A stretch of DNA of 64,000 nucleotides, taken from NCBI RefSeq assembly GCF_016097555.1, contig NC_054701.1, forward strand, positions 6,781,071 to 6,845,070, read 5' to 3'. Position 1 is the first letter of the stretch. The number at the start of each line of letters is the position of its first letter. Under the pieces are notes generated by a model, which did not search any database, was not told where the DNA came from, and was given only the letters and a program-made list of their open reading frames with translations. Source of the DNA: Gigantopelta aegis. Lineage: Eukaryota; Mollusca; Gastropoda; Neomphalida; Peltospiridae. Made by a program: the position numbers and the translations under genes. Shown in pieces: positions 35,427 to 47,281 of this stretch.

Positions 35427-36490
35427 TTCCCAGTCTGGAGCTCCACGCGGTAAGACGTGTTTGTTTCGCTTGTGCACACTGCACGTGCTTTCGTGTGCTC
35501 GACTTGGGGGTCCTTGATTTCGTTGTTTTTGTCAGCGAAATGAAGTTTTCTACTGGGATGTATGCGGCCATTGGAACTGATTGAACGCTGGAACGCTTCT
35601 CGTTTCGACAGCCTGCACCACCAGGTTGGATTCTTTTTTAGCGAGATTCCTTGCCTCCACGTCATTTCTCCGTCTGACTGTCGACTCGTTTTTTTCGTGA
35701 CTCGTATGACGGCCATTCTGCAGAACGCCACGATTGTTCGCGTTTAGTCTCTATATGTCCGAGCCTGTCCTAGCAGCACTGGACGATTGACCGCCCCTGT
35801 CTAAGAAGAAATAGGAAGCGGGGTCGGCCCCTACTACTCTTTTTCTAGACTTTACCTTGCTTTATCTCGTATCCTCCGGAGTCGGACCCGTCCGCACCAC
35901 TATACCAACCCATGACGACTGGACTATATCCTAGTCTGATACTCTCTCTCCTTCAGACGGATCCGGCTTCTCAAGATCTGTATTTCAGCACAGCACTACA
36001 CCTTCAACGCCTATCGACTGTCAATCTAGGGGTTTTCTTGACGGGATTCAACTCATCTCGTCCCTTTAAGCTGTGCACCCAAACGGCCTTAACGAGGCAA
36101 CTCGCGTGGACATATCGATCGGACTTTAAACTTTTAGATCTGCGTTCAAAATTTTATGTCGAAATTACTTCTTTTTTTAAATATTATTAAATAGTCCGAT
36201 CCTCTCTTCTTTCTCTTATTTAATTTTGGACTGTCCTTCTAAAATGCTCCAAATTATATAAATATTCGGCCGAGCAGTCAATCTTTTTTTTTTTGGCTTG
36301 TAACCTTTTTATTTTTTTTAATTTATTCTATTAACTTTTTTACTAATTGCTATTTTCAAAATTCTGCCCATTTTCACCCCCCCCCCCCCCTCCATCCCGA
36401 GTCAGGTCACCGATCTTATCGGGGGTCGGACTCGGGATGAGCATGTTCGAAACCCTAGTGGTATATGGGCACGTTAAACTAGTTATCATC
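35427..36490. repeat. Unknown 1.1-kb interspersed repeat, copy 2
   Basis: Matches 1333-2430 from TTCCCAGTCTGGAGCTCC to GTTAAACTAGTTATCATC, with scattered substitutions and small indels (for example a 19-bp loss near 35863). It lies inside the 54-bp array, one partial unit to its left and the main array to its right. Confidence 0.85.
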
Positions 36491-36705
36491 TCACTATCAA
36501 TTAGACTCAATGGGGCGATAGAGACTTCTTCATCGGTTTGTCTCTCACTAACAATTAGACTCAATGGGGCGATGGAGACTTCTTCATCGGTTTGTCTCTC
36601 ACTAACAATTAGACTCAATGGGGCGATGGAGACTTCTTCATCGGTTTGTCCCTCACTAACAATTAGACTCAATGGGGCGATGGAGACTTCTTCATCGGTT
36701 TGTCC

Positions 36706-36905
36706 NNNNNNNNNNNNNNNNNNNNNNNNNNNNNNNNNNNNNNNNNNNNNNNNNNNNNNNNNNNNNNNNNNNNNNNNNNNNNNNNNNNNNNNNNNNNNNN
36801 NNNNNNNNNNNNNNNNNNNNNNNNNNNNNNNNNNNNNNNNNNNNNNNNNNNNNNNNNNNNNNNNNNNNNNNNNNNNNNNNNNNNNNNNNNNNNNNNNNNN
36901 NNNNN
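36706..36905. other. Assembly gap, 200 N
   Basis: Exactly 200 undetermined bases inside the 54-bp array. The round size suggests a placeholder, so the true array length is unknown. Confidence 0.98.
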
Positions 36906-38277
36906 GACCTCTTCACCGGTTTGTCGCTCACTAACAATTAGACTCAATGGGGCGATGGAGACCTCTTCACCGGTTTGTCGCTCACTAACAATTAGACTCA
37001 ATGGGGCGATGGAGACCTCTTCACCGGTTTGTCTCTCACTAACAATTAGACTCAATGGGGCATGGAGACTCAATGGGGGGGCGATGGAGACCTCTTCACC
37101 GGTTTGTCGCTCACTAACAATTAGACTCAATGGGGTGATGGAGACCTCTTCACCGGTTTGTCTCTCACTAACAATTAGACTCAATGGGGTGATGGAGACC
37201 TCTTCACCGGTTTGTCTCTCACTAACAATTAGACTCAATGGGGCGATGGAGACCTCTTCACCGGTTTGTCTCTCACTAACAATTAGACTCAATGGGGCGA
37301 TGGAGACCCGTTCACCGGTTTATCTTTCAAGTAGACTCAATGGGGCGATGGAGACCTCTTCACCGGTTTGTCTCTCACTAACAATTAGACTCAATGGGGC
37401 GATGGAGACCTCTTCACCGGTTTGTCTCTCACTAACAATTAGACTCAATGGGGCGATGGAGACCTCTTCACCGGTTTGTCTCTCACTAACAATTAGACTC
37501 AATGGGGCGATGGAGACCCGTTCACCGGTTTATCTTTCAAGTAGACTCAATGGGGCGATGGAGACCTCTTCACCGGTTTGTCGCTCACTAACAATTAGAC
37601 TCAATGGGGCGATGGAGACCTCTTCACCGGTTTGTCTCTCACTAACAATTAGACTCAATGGGGCGATGGAGACCTCTTCACCGGTTTGTCTCTCACTAAC
37701 AATTAGACTCAATGGGGCGATGGAGACCTCTTCACCGGTTTGTCTCTCACTAACAATTAGACTCAATGGGGCGATGGAGACCTCTTCACCGGTTTGTCTC
37801 TCACTAACAATTAGACTCAATGGGGCGATGGAGACCTCTTCACCGGTTTGTCTCTCACTAACAATTAGACTCAATGGGGCGATGGAGACCTCTTCACCGG
37901 TTTGTCTCTCACTAACAATTAGACTCAATGGGGCGATGGAGACCTCTTCACCGGTTTGTCTCTCACTAACAATTAGACTCAATGGGGCGATGGAGACCTC
38001 TTCACCGGTTTGTCTCTCACTAACAATTAGACTCAATGGGGCGATGGAGACCCGTTCACCGGTTTATCTTTCAAGTAGACTCAATGGGGCGATGGAGACC
38101 TCTTCACCGGTTTATCTTTCAAGTAGACTCAATGGGGCGATGGAGACCTCTTCACCGGTTTGTCTCTCACTAACAATTAGACTCAATGGGGCGATGGAGA
38201 CCTCTTCACCGGTTTGTCTCTCACTAACAATTAGACTCAATGGGGCGATGGAGACCTCTTCACCGGTTTGTCGCTCT

Positions 38278-40529
38278 CGAACAGGGTATACACAATGTAG
38301 CTACCCAAACAAGCGCTCCTGTCGAACAGGGTATACACAATGTAGCTACCCAAACAAGCGGTCGTGTCGAACAGCGTATACACAATGTAGCTACCCAAAC
38401 AAGAGGTCGTATCGAACAGGGTATACACAATGTAGCTACCCAAACAAGTGGTCGTGTCGAACAGGGTATACACAATGTAGCTACCCAAACAAGCGCTCCT
38501 GTCGAACAGGGTATACACAATGTAGCTACCCAAAGAAGAGGTCGTACCGAACAGGGTATACACAATGTAGCTACCCAAACAAGCGCTCCTGTCGAACAGG
38601 GTATACACAATGTAGCTACCCAAACAAGCGGTCGTGTCGAACAGGGTATACACAATGTAGCTACCCAAACAAGCGGTCGTGTCGAACAGGGTATACACAA
38701 TGTAGCTACCCAAACAAGCGGTCGTACCGAACAGGGTATACACAATGTAGCTACCCTAACAAGCGGTCGTGTCGAACAGAGTATACACAATGTAGCTACC
38801 CAAACAAGCGGTCCTGTCGAACAGGGTATACACAATGTAGCTACCCAAACAAGCGGTCGTGTCGAACAGGGTATACACAATGTAGCTACCCAAACAAGCG
38901 CTTCTGTCGAACAGGGTATACAAAATGTAGCTACCCTAACAAGCGGTCGTGTCGAACAGGGTATACACAATGTAGCTACCCAAACAAGCGGTCGTGTCGA
39001 ACAGGGTATACACAATGTAGCTACCCAAACAAGCGGTCGTGTCGAACAGGGAATACACAATGTAGCTACCCAAACAAGCGGTCGTGTCGAACAGGGTATG
39101 CACAATGTAGCTACCCAAACAAGCGGTCGTGTCGAACAGGGTATACACAATGTAGCTACCCAAACAAGCGGTCGTATCGAACAGGATATACACAATGTAG
39201 CTACCCAAACAAGCGCTCCTGTCGAACAGGGTATACACAATGTAGCTACCCAAACAAGCGGTCGTGTCGAACAGGGTATACACAATGTAGCTACCCAAAC
39301 AAGAGGTCGTATCGAACAGGGTATACACAATGTAGCTACCCAAACAAGTGGTCGTGTCGAACAGGGTATACACAATGTAGCTACCCAAACAAGCGCTCCT
39401 GTCGAACAGGGTATACACAATGTAGCTACCCAAACAAGAGGTCGTGTCGAACAGGGTATACACAATGTAGCTACCCAAACAAGCGGTCGTGTCGAACAGG
39501 GTATACACAATGTAGCTACCCAAACAAGCGCTCCTGTCGAACAGGGTATACACAATGTAGCTACCCAAAGAAGAGGTCGTACCGAACAGGGTATACACAA
39601 TGTAGCTACCCAAACAAGCGCTCCTGTCGAACAGGGTATACACAATGTAGCTACCCAAACAAGCGGTCGTGTCGAACAGGGTATACACAATGTAGCTACC
39701 CAAACAAGCGGTCGTGTCGAACAGGGTATACACAATGTAGCTACCCTAACAAGCGGTTGTGTCGATCAGGGTATACACAATGTAGCTACCCAAACAAGCG
39801 GTCCTGTCGAACAGGGTATACACAATGTAGCTACCCAAACAAGCGGTCGTGTCGAACAGGGTATACACAATGTAGCTACCCAAACAAGCGCTTCTGTCGA
39901 ACAGGGTATACACAATGTAGCTACCCTAACAAGCGGTCGTGTCGAACAGGGTATACACAATGTAGCTACCCAAACAAGCGGTCGTGTCGAACAGGGTATA
40001 CACAATGTAGCTACCCAAACAAGCGGTCGTGTCGAACAGGGTATACACAATGTAGCTACCCAAACAAGCGGTCGTGTCGAACAGGGTATGCACAATGTAG
40101 CTACCCAAACAAGCGCTCCTGTCGAACAGGGTATACACAATGTAGCTACCCTAACAAGCGGTCGTGTCGAACAGGGTATACACAATGTAGCTACCCAAAC
40201 AAGCGCTCCTGTCGAACAGGGTATACACAATGTAGCTACCCAAACAAGCGGTCGTGTCGAACAGGGTATACACAATGTAGCTACCCTAACAAGCGGTCGT
40301 GTCGAACAGGGTATACACAATGTAGCTACCCAAAGAAGCGGTCGTGTCGAACAGGGTATACACAATGTAGCTACCCAAACAAGCGGTCGTGTCGAACAGG
40401 GTATACACAATGTAGCTACCGAAACAAGCGGTCGTGTCGAACAGGGTATACACAATGTAGGTACCCAAACAAGCGCTCCTGTCGAACAGGGTATACACAA
40501 TGTAGCTACCCAAACAAGCGGTCGTTTAC
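38278..40529. repeat. 45-bp minisatellite, about 50 copies, with ~990-bp higher-order repeat
   Basis: The unit is TCGAACAGGGTATACACAAT plus GTAGCTACCCAAACAAGCGG plus TCGTG. Variant units (GCTCCTG, AAGAAGAGG, TACCCTAAC, GCTTCTG) occur in the same order twice: the GTCGTATCG variant at 38405 and 39305 (20 units), the CCCTAAC variant at 38755 and 39745 (22 units), GCTTCTG at 38900 and 39890 (22 units). So a block of roughly 990 bp was duplicated, then gained or lost single units. Four of six frames stay open throughout. Confidence 0.96.
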
Positions 40530-40668
40530 AATTTGCTATAGATTTACTTATCACAAACGAACTTTCCATTGGATTTTCTATGATATCCCTAAACATTTTA
40601 GTAAAATTTGTAACTAACAAAAACGGTAATCATACAGTTTCTCACACATCATCTTGTAACTTTCGTTA

Positions 40669-40943
40669 CTGGCCTCGGTTGTGTCGTGGCTGAGCCATCG
40701 GACATAAGGCTGGTAGGTACAGGGTTCGCAGCCCGGTATCGGTTCCCACCCAGAGCGAGTTTTAACAACTCAATGGTTAGGTGTAAGACCACTACCTCGG
40801 ATTCTCTTTCACTAACCACTGACAACCAATCTACTGTCCTAGACAAACAGCCCAGATAGCTGAGGTGTGTACCCAGGACAGCGAGCTTGAACCTTAATTG
40901 GATATAAGCACGAAAATAAGGTAAAATGAATGAATAAATGAAT
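40669..40943 (+). repeat. SINE with head A-like tRNA region and tail type 3
   Basis: Head GCCTCGGTTGTGTCGTGGCT with GGTTCGCAGCCC as B-box; middle ACTAACCACTGACAACCAAT; tail TTGAACCTTAATTGGATATA, AGCACGAAAATAAGG and an A/TG-rich end. Probable target duplication TAACTTTCGTT (40657-40667) and TAACTTTGTTT (from 40944). Confidence 0.9.
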
Positions 40944-40984
40944 TAACTTTGTTTTAAAAGTTTTTTTGTTTTTTTAATATGTAA

Positions 40985-41940
40985 GAAATATTGTACTACA
41001 CTCGTGTCTGTCAGATATCGTTTGCCTTACAACTCGTTCGGTGGGGTATCCATCTCGCTATCGTTAGACACGTTTTCAAACAACTCGTTATAAAATACAT
41101 TTTGTAGTGTTTTCTATCGTATTTAAAAATGAATTGCAACACAATAAATGAATTACAACATAATGGTGTTTTCATTTTAGATACACCCTCAAACGCACAT
41201 CAAACTAAACACAAAAAGTAGACCCCCCCCCCCCCCCCCAAAAAAAAAAGAAAAGAAAAAAAAGAAAAAAGAATCTATGTGATTATCCTCTTGGGGAATT
41301 CAACCAACTTTTAAAATTGACATTAATTTGCCTTAAATCCTTGAGTAAATGTCTTACTCTACCATTTTGTTTTAATGCAAGTTATTAATATAAATAGACA
41401 ATACTACATTTCCGTTAGATATCATTTATGTTACTCATTCTTTCGAAACGTACCTAACGAGCAAAAGCGAATTGGTTTTGTTTTTAAACAAGTTGCAGAC
41501 ACATGATATCTACGGGACACGAATATAGTATTCCATTCCGTACATATCCTCAAAACCCAGTTTTAAAATACATTTAAATGTGTTTTCCAAATAAAACGTA
41601 TTTAGGGTACTTGCGCCTGCCGTTTCGCTTTTAACCTACGTGTGACGGAGAAATTAGCTTCAAGTTAACTTATACATCACAGAGCGATCAATTGACCTTG
41701 GTTATTGTATAGTTATGGCAATCGGGTCATTATCTAGGAGCAGCCAATCGTATGTCTTCACACATATACGTGTTTTATTGTTGTTTAATATCACAAATAA
41801 CGCATGATATTGTCACCTGTTATATAAGAATTATGTTTAGTTTGTTCACAATTTAATATGTTTTAAATAAGTTACACTGCATTTATTTCATTATTGATCA
41901 TCTTAATATATGCGACAAAACTCGTACGTCGTTCCATCGT
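40985..41940. other. No gene; degenerate foldbacks and low complexity
   Basis: A hairpin at about 41395-41550 pairs AATACTACATTTCCGTTAGA-type sequence with ATCTACGGGACACGAATATAGTATTC-type sequence; a weaker relative lies at 40985-41105. Poly-C/poly-A tract at 41221-41270. No reading frame of note. Confidence 0.5.
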
Positions 41941-41944
41941 TAAA

Positions 41945-42178
41945 GTTTGTTTTCTTTAATGACACCGCTAGGGCACATTGATTTATTAACCATCAGCTAC
42001 TGGATGCCAAACATTTGGTAAATTTGACACGCAGTCTTAGAAGAAATCTGCTACATGTTTTTAATTAGCAGGAGGGGATCTTTTATATACACTTTCCCAA
42101 TGACAAGGCAGCAAATACCACGCCTTTTGACATACCAGTTGTGAAACGCATGTTGCAACGAGAAAACCCCCAATCGAA
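41945..42178 (-). repeat. SINE fragment, tail type 2, minus orientation
   Basis: AAGTTTGTTTTCTTTAATGA, CATCAGCTACTGGATGCCAA and the core as far as GAAACGCATG; head absent or unrecognisable. Confidence 0.82.
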
Positions 42179-42218
42179 GAATAAAAATCAAGTTGAAATG
42201 AACCTGGAATTTATAAAT

Positions 42219-42442
42219 GATGTTATAGATAGTAAGAGAAGAATCGCTCGACGTAATCGAGTCATCCCCTTTTCGATGTTATAGATAGTAAGAGAAGAAT
42301 CGCGCGACGTAATCGAGTCATCCCCCTTTCGATGTTATAGATAGTAAGAGAAGAATCGCTCGACGTAATCGAGTCATCCCCTTTTCGATGTTATAGATAG
42401 TAAGAGAAGAATCGCTCGACGTAATCGAATCATCCCCTTTTC
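42219..42442. repeat. 56-bp tandem repeat, four copies
   Basis: Units start at 42219, 42275, 42331 and 42387 with GATGTTATAGATAGTAAGAG and TCGACGTAATCGAGTCATCC; differences are single bases. Confidence 0.95.
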
Positions 42443-43261
42443 GATTAACAGCTAGGACTTTTGTTTATAACTTACTTTAAAAATGTCTACTTTGTAAATT
42501 ATCCGGAATGATATGGACTGAAGCCAACATTTACCAGTGGTAGAATGTCACATGGTTAATATATCTCTATTTCCGTTCAGCCCAAGGTTCGTATGAGAAC
42601 ATATTGTTATACTGACAACAAATATACACGCTGTGATTATTGGAGAAAATACCAATCCCATTAACACAAGCAACAAGGCTTGACTGTTACTTTAAAGGAA
42701 TTTTGTTTTAACTTGTATGTCTGTTATATGATTATGTGCTAACCCATTTGGTTGATTAAACTATTATCTTGAGAAATGTGTTTTCTGTTAGAAGTCACGA
42801 CGTAAATCCACTTAATCACCAAACAGCGTCGTTAAAATACCCCGGGCTATTGTCTAGTTTTATATTGAGCTTTTTGACAGTCTCCTTCTTTATCCTTTTC
42901 ATATTGGACAAACAAATCTGAATAACAGATTGCCATTAGGGTTTTATATCTAATACAAATACTATCAGTTTTGAAAAGGACTCTTCTTATTTGATGTCCA
43001 TTTTATAATAATTAATAATTACCTTCGAATTTTTACGTTCCTTCTCAATTATGGAAATTTTCTTTGCATTATAATAATTTGTGTTTCAAGCCGTATCTTT
43101 GTGATACCCCACGTAGACATAATATAAATCAATGTTATTAATTTATTCTAGCCATTCTAGTACTGAGTTGTTAATAAATGAAGATTGAAAATACGATAAA
43201 GACTACGTTAATGTACGGAAACCCATTAATGCCACCGATCATGCTGTTGGTGCAGGTTAAA
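42443..43261. other. No gene seen
   Basis: AT-rich unique sequence without recognised repeats or frames. Confidence 0.45.
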
Positions 43262-43575
43262 ATTTGTTTTGTTCAACGACACCACTAGATCACATTGATT
43301 TATTCATCATCGGCTATTGGATGTCAAATATTTCGTAATTTTGACATATATTTTTGGAGAGAAAACCCGCTACATTTATCCATTAGTAGCAAGGGGTCTT
43401 TTATATGCACTATCCCACAGACAGGGCAGCAAACACCACGGCCTTTGTAGTACCAGTCGTGGTAAACTGGCTGGAATGTGAAATAGCAGCCCAATGGGCC
43501 CACCGACGGGGATCGACCCCAGACCGACCGCGCATCAGGCGGGCGCTTTACCTCTGAGCTACGTCCCGCCCCCGT
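43262..43575 (-). repeat. SINE, head B with tail type 2, full length
   Basis: Tail AATTTGTTTTGTTCAACGAC and ATCATCGGCTATTGGATGTC, core, then head complement CTCTGAGCTACGTCCCGCCC. TGGTGCAGGTTA before it and TGGTGCAGGGTA after it look like the target duplication. Confidence 0.92.
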
Positions 43576-44350
43576 GGTGCAGGGTATGTTCTACCTTCTC
43601 GAACACCAGACAACATTACAGTTTTATCAGCGATCCATGAGTGAATGCCACCACAGCTGATTATAAATATATCCATGGAGTTCTGTTTTTGTGTTGCTTT
43701 AAACTTGTCGATCCCGACTTGAGGGTGGCAGACAGATCAATTATCATCCGAATGTTTATTTTTATGTAACAATATAAACAGTGCCCCAAATGCAAATTTG
43801 GACATCCCTGTAATAAAATAACTAGTCTTAATCGTATTTTTTTTCAGAAAATGGAGAAAAATGTATCGGTATGCACAATTTGATTGCGTCTATTTAGAAC
43901 AATGTTAATGTCTATTCTAATTATGAAATTACAAAAATATGCTACAGGATATACCTTTAATGTGTTGGAATCTAGCAATTAACACATAGACGAAAACGCA
44001 TGGATTAAGATCTGAACTTGATAATGCTTCACGTTAAACGGTTTCTGGAATTATGAACCACGCAACCGCATTACACACAGTATGAACGGCGCACTACAGT
44101 GTGTAAACCAGTTTAAGGTGTATACAACCAAATCAAATCCCATAGACGACAATAGTAACATATGTGGCTAAAAGTACTACCTGCAGCGTATCAACCGACA
44201 CATATACACCAGTGATGTAAATACTACCACTCAGGTACTTTAAAATAAATCAGAAAAAATAGAGGGTTAAGCTGCCCATTTCAGAGATAACGGGTAGCGT
44301 CCATTACTACCCTAGTTTTGCACAACAAAAAAATGTTATGCTATTCTTAG
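43576..44350. other. No gene seen
   Basis: Unique AT-rich sequence; no recognised family. Confidence 0.4.
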
Positions 44351-44354
44351 TAGG

Positions 44355-44760
44355 ACCCAATAAATTAATGGGTCAGGTATGTATGACCGATGCGAGCACG
44401 ACACAAGACTATTTCATCCTTCCTGCATTGCCTATAGGAGAACGTCCACTCTCTTAGGATTTGCGTTACATCATGACGTTTGTTCGCTACAGTACCATCA
44501 CAATCATGTTGCCAAGTCGAAAAGATAAATTGGTTAATACTATATTTAAAATCGGTATAATACACACCAACACTGGCATGAGGCAAATCAAAGGCAGACT
44601 TGGCAGCTGATTCTGCCTTTTCATACCCATGATGGCATCATGGTTGGGCGCCTAACACAATACAATGTCTTTATTGGCAATGGATAAAACGTCGCACTTT
44701 CATGTCACTATCCCAATTATGTTGTCATGAAAGAGGTAAAAAAATGTATATGCCTACCCC
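44355..44760 (-). mobile_element. Jockey-like LINE remnant, RNase H/C-terminal region
   Basis: The minus strand reads GYEKAESAAKSAFDLPHAS then VGVYYTDFKYSINQFIFSTW, then EWTFSYRQCRKDEIVLCRAR and IGHTYLTH. The ESAAK and RxRxGHTxLTH motifs are those following the RNase H domain of Jockey-type LINEs. The frame is open from 44365 to 44586 and broken upstream. No RT domain is present in the window beside it, so it is a truncated piece. Confidence 0.8.
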
Positions 44761-44949
44761 CAAAACCAATATTTTAAAATACAGTTTCAGGGGAATTATT
44801 TGAGCATTCCTTTGTTGGCAATATTGATAAAGTTGTTCCAGTTAAAATCCTAAAATAATGCAAACCCGAGGCATCAAGAAATATGAACATCGGTTTTCCA
44901 ACTCAAAAGATATGCATTTGTTCAATTCAAGGATTAATACCAAACGCAT

Positions 44950-45052
44950 TTTTACATATTGGAAATATCACATTATGGTTTTGTAATCTCCTGTCATTAC
45001 TTTTACATACTGGAAATATCACATTATGGTTTTGTAATCTCCTGTCATTACT
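44950..45052. repeat. 51-bp tandem duplication
   Basis: TTTTACATATTGGAAATATC and CATTATGGTTTTGTAATCTC occur at 44950 and again at 45001. Confidence 0.9.
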
Positions 45053-45214
45053 TTTACTGCACCACAACATAGCAAAAATGTAAACATGTCTTCTTTACGC
45101 TTCCATACAACGACATAACAAGAACAGCCGAATTCTTCATGGAAAGATATTAGTGGTTGATCTCATCAATCCATTAAAGAATAAACGAGTTGCCCCATTC
45201 AATCAACAGACGGC

Positions 45215-45222
45215 TATATAAA
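45215..45222 (+). promoter_or_regulatory. TATA box of the plus-strand GPCR gene
   Basis: TATATAAA lies 93 bp before the ATG, followed at 45234 by TCAGTG, an initiator-like match. That predicts a 5' UTR of about 75-80 bases. The paralogous GPCR at 60426-61577 has a TATA-like run at a similar distance. Confidence 0.6.
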
Positions 45223-45314
45223 CAGTCAACACTTCAGTGTCATCACAATGTCAAAAGTACCCTCTATGTTAAATATAATGAGTCAAGTGAAATTCTAAGA
45301 TATCTGTATTCTAG

Positions 45315-46883
45315 ATGGCGTGTATAAGTAAACACATCCAATCTGTGTTGGCTTTGGTCTTTGTATTTGCCATGAACACAAAACAAATACATGTTACGAC
45401 ACAGGAACTAGATTCGATATATACAATAGCGAAAATTACAGAGGCTACAGCAGACCAGAAATCTACGGTTGAAATAACAAACACCACCTTGTCCAGCCGA
45501 AATGACATTTCAGTCAGCAAAAGTATGTCATTTTCATCTACGAGCAGCAATGTTGTACTGCCTACCACAGATGGCAGGAATGTAAACCGGGAAATTTCTA
45601 CGACTGCCTCTAGTAACAGTGCCACCACAGATGACAGCCGAGACATTACACGGAGCAATGCTACATCTAGTAATAGTAACGTCTTCACACCTACTAGAAA
45701 TGACGTGACCACTGCGTTAGCTAGGTCTTCTGAATCTCCTGCGACTCCCGTGAGAAAGAACGGATATGGATTTGATGCTTCAATCATCCATACAGGACAA
45801 GTGTCCGAGGACCAATACAAAAGCTTAAAAAACATCACGAGATACCTAATGTTTGTGCTGCCAGAGATCGGAGTGGTTCTCAATTCGGTGAATGTCGTCA
45901 TTTTTAGCAGTAAAGAGATGAAAAATGCATTCAGCAGAATTATCGTCTGTCTGAGCGCGGCGGAGATATTATCGGGGATATTGAAAACCGTTTCAGTCAT
46001 TATCGAAGCTGCAATGGGTAGCGACGCATTGCATTCGAAGATATATCTGAACACGGTAAAATACCTTTCATTGTACACGATTGCTGTCGTTGCTAGGACC
46101 ACATTCTGTTATATTTTACTCATTGCTGCCGAAAGATGTTTAGCCGTTGTTTTTCCGCTGAAAGCCAAGCATATCAAGCTGATCAAGAAACCAGTGGTAA
46201 CGTGTACCGCGTTGCTAATCTTTGTGGCCCTCTACCACATACAGATGTCATTTAAATTTGATGTTGTGAGCTACGAAACGAGAGAACATGAGATACTTTT
46301 CAAGTACGCCTTGTCATCTTATTATATCAATTATACATCACTTTATAACGGACTTCTCACGGCTGGAGACGTCGCCTTTGTCTACATCCCTCTGTTCGGG
46401 GGTCTTGTTCTCAATATAATCTTGGCAGTTGCCCTGAGACGCCACCGTCTCTCCAGGAGGCAGCTGAACTCGACCCAGGATACCAGACAGGTGAGTCGCT
46501 TCGACACACAAATAACAGTGACAGTCATCGTGTCTTCTGTCATCTTTATCATCCTCGTGTTACCCATTCAGGTCACGGAACTCGTACAGATTCTCACCCC
46601 TAACTACGGAATGTACCTCAAGGAACACTTTTTGTTCCTCACAGTTGTGGAAATCGAATCGGTGTTCTACCAGTTGGCTTTTTGCACCAACTTTCTGTGC
46701 TACTACGCCCTCGGAGCAAACTTCAGGAACATCTTCAACAGTAAAGTGTGCCGGTGTCGAATGTTGTGGAAATCCACCCATGTTAGAAGAGGAACCGAAT
46801 CGTCCCAAGCAGGAGTTTTCAACACAGCGTCCCCGCCAGTGGAAACACACAGCACATCTGTAACGCACATTGCTCATCTGTGA
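45315..46883 (+). CDS. Class A-like seven-transmembrane G protein-coupled receptor
   Basis: Single-exon, 522 residues. Residues 1-25 look like a signal peptide (VLALVFVFAM). Residues 30-165 are a Ser/Thr/Asn-rich ectodomain with several N-x-S/T sites. Seven hydrophobic segments follow at about 175-197, 206-230, 243-271, 292-310, 347-373, 398-425 and 438-466. TM1 has LNSVNVVIF (the GN-V position); TM3 ends AAERCLAVVFPL, so DRY is ERC; TM7 has NFLCY in place of NPxxY; Cys 479 and 481 may be palmitoylated. It resembles lophotrochozoan orphan receptors of the peptide/chemosensory kind; the ligand is unknown. The start at 45315 is preferred because it supplies the signal peptide; the next Met is residue 20. 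A clear paralog lies 14 kb away on the opposite strand. The altered motifs fit a divergent expanded family rather than decay, since the frame is intact. Confidence 0.9.
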   Translation: MACISKHIQSVLALVFVFAMNTKQIHVTTQELDSIYTIAKITEATADQKSTVEITNTTLSSRNDISVSKSMSFSSTSSNVVLPTTDGRNVNREISTTASSNSATTDDSRDITRSNATSSNSNVFTPTRNDVTTALARSSESPATPVRKNGYGFDASIIHTGQVSEDQYKSLKNITRYLMFVLPEIGVVLNSVNVVIFSSKEMKNAFSRIIVCLSAAEILSGILKTVSVIIEAAMGSDALHSKIYLNTVKYLSLYTIAVVARTTFCYILLIAAERCLAVVFPLKAKHIKLIKKPVVTCTALLIFVALYHIQMSFKFDVVSYETREHEILFKYALSSYYINYTSLYNGLLTAGDVAFVYIPLFGGLVLNIILAVALRRHRLSRRQLNSTQDTRQVSRFDTQITVTVIVSSVIFIILVLPIQVTELVQILTPNYGMYLKEHFLFLTVVEIESVFYQLAFCTNFLCYYALGANFRNIFNSKVCRCRMLWKSTHVRRGTESSQAGVFNTASPPVETHSTSVTHIAHL

Positions 46884-46973
46884 GAATCACACACGAAAAC
46901 AAACAAGTATTTATTATGAACAATCTACAGAAAGCGCCACATCTTTCTAAATTTGTGTGGTGAGCAACAAAAA

Positions 46974-46979
46974 AATAAA
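46974..46979 (+). promoter_or_regulatory. Candidate polyadenylation signal for the GPCR
   Basis: AATAAA 91 bases past the stop codon, in AT-rich sequence. Confidence 0.5.
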
Positions 46980-47281
46980 CCATTCGATTATTTATATTTT
47001 TGTGGGAGAAAAACGTTTCCGCTGAAGATAGTCAACCTAAAAAGAAAAGGAAGTAATTAAATTTTCTACAAACAACCTTTTAACTGACAAAAATATATAT
47101 CCAATAGTGTTTTAGATTTGTGGAATTATTCATGAGAGTAGCAGTCTCCTAACATTTTCCTCTAGACTTTAAAACGCAAAGATGTTAGTCTACAATACGT
47201 TTCGTCTGAACCAAAATAAACGTTGACAAGATTTAACACTGTCTGATTCTGATTGTGTTCCTCATTAGTCGCCAAGGCCAC

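Larger units (their letters stand above)
35374..38277. repeat. 54-bp minisatellite, interrupted by a 1.1-kb repeat and by an assembly gap
   Basis: The unit contains CAATTAGACTCAATGGGGCG, ATGGAGACCTCTTCACCGG and TTTGTCTCTCACTAA. A single partial unit lies at 35374-35426, left of the 1.1-kb repeat; the main array resumes at about 36497. Units left of the gap read ACTTCTTCATCGG; those right of it ACCTCTTCACCGG. A shortened form with TTTATCTTTCAAGTAGAC recurs near 37320, 37530 and 38065-38120. Together with the 45-bp array this yields a frame of over 1,300 codons, judged an artefact of period. Confidence 0.95.

Noticed and set aside
38278-40529. CRISPR-like regular repeats
   Set aside because: Units are contiguous with no unique spacers; eukaryotic minisatellite.
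36700-40617. A reading frame of about 1,300 codons across the two minisatellites
   Set aside because: It runs through 200 N and consists only of 18- and 15-codon repeats whose periods are multiples of three; several other frames are equally open. No domain or gene-like ends.
45311-46102. 263-codon minus-strand frame opposite the GPCR
   Set aside because: Antisense shadow of the receptor's coding sequence; no own features.
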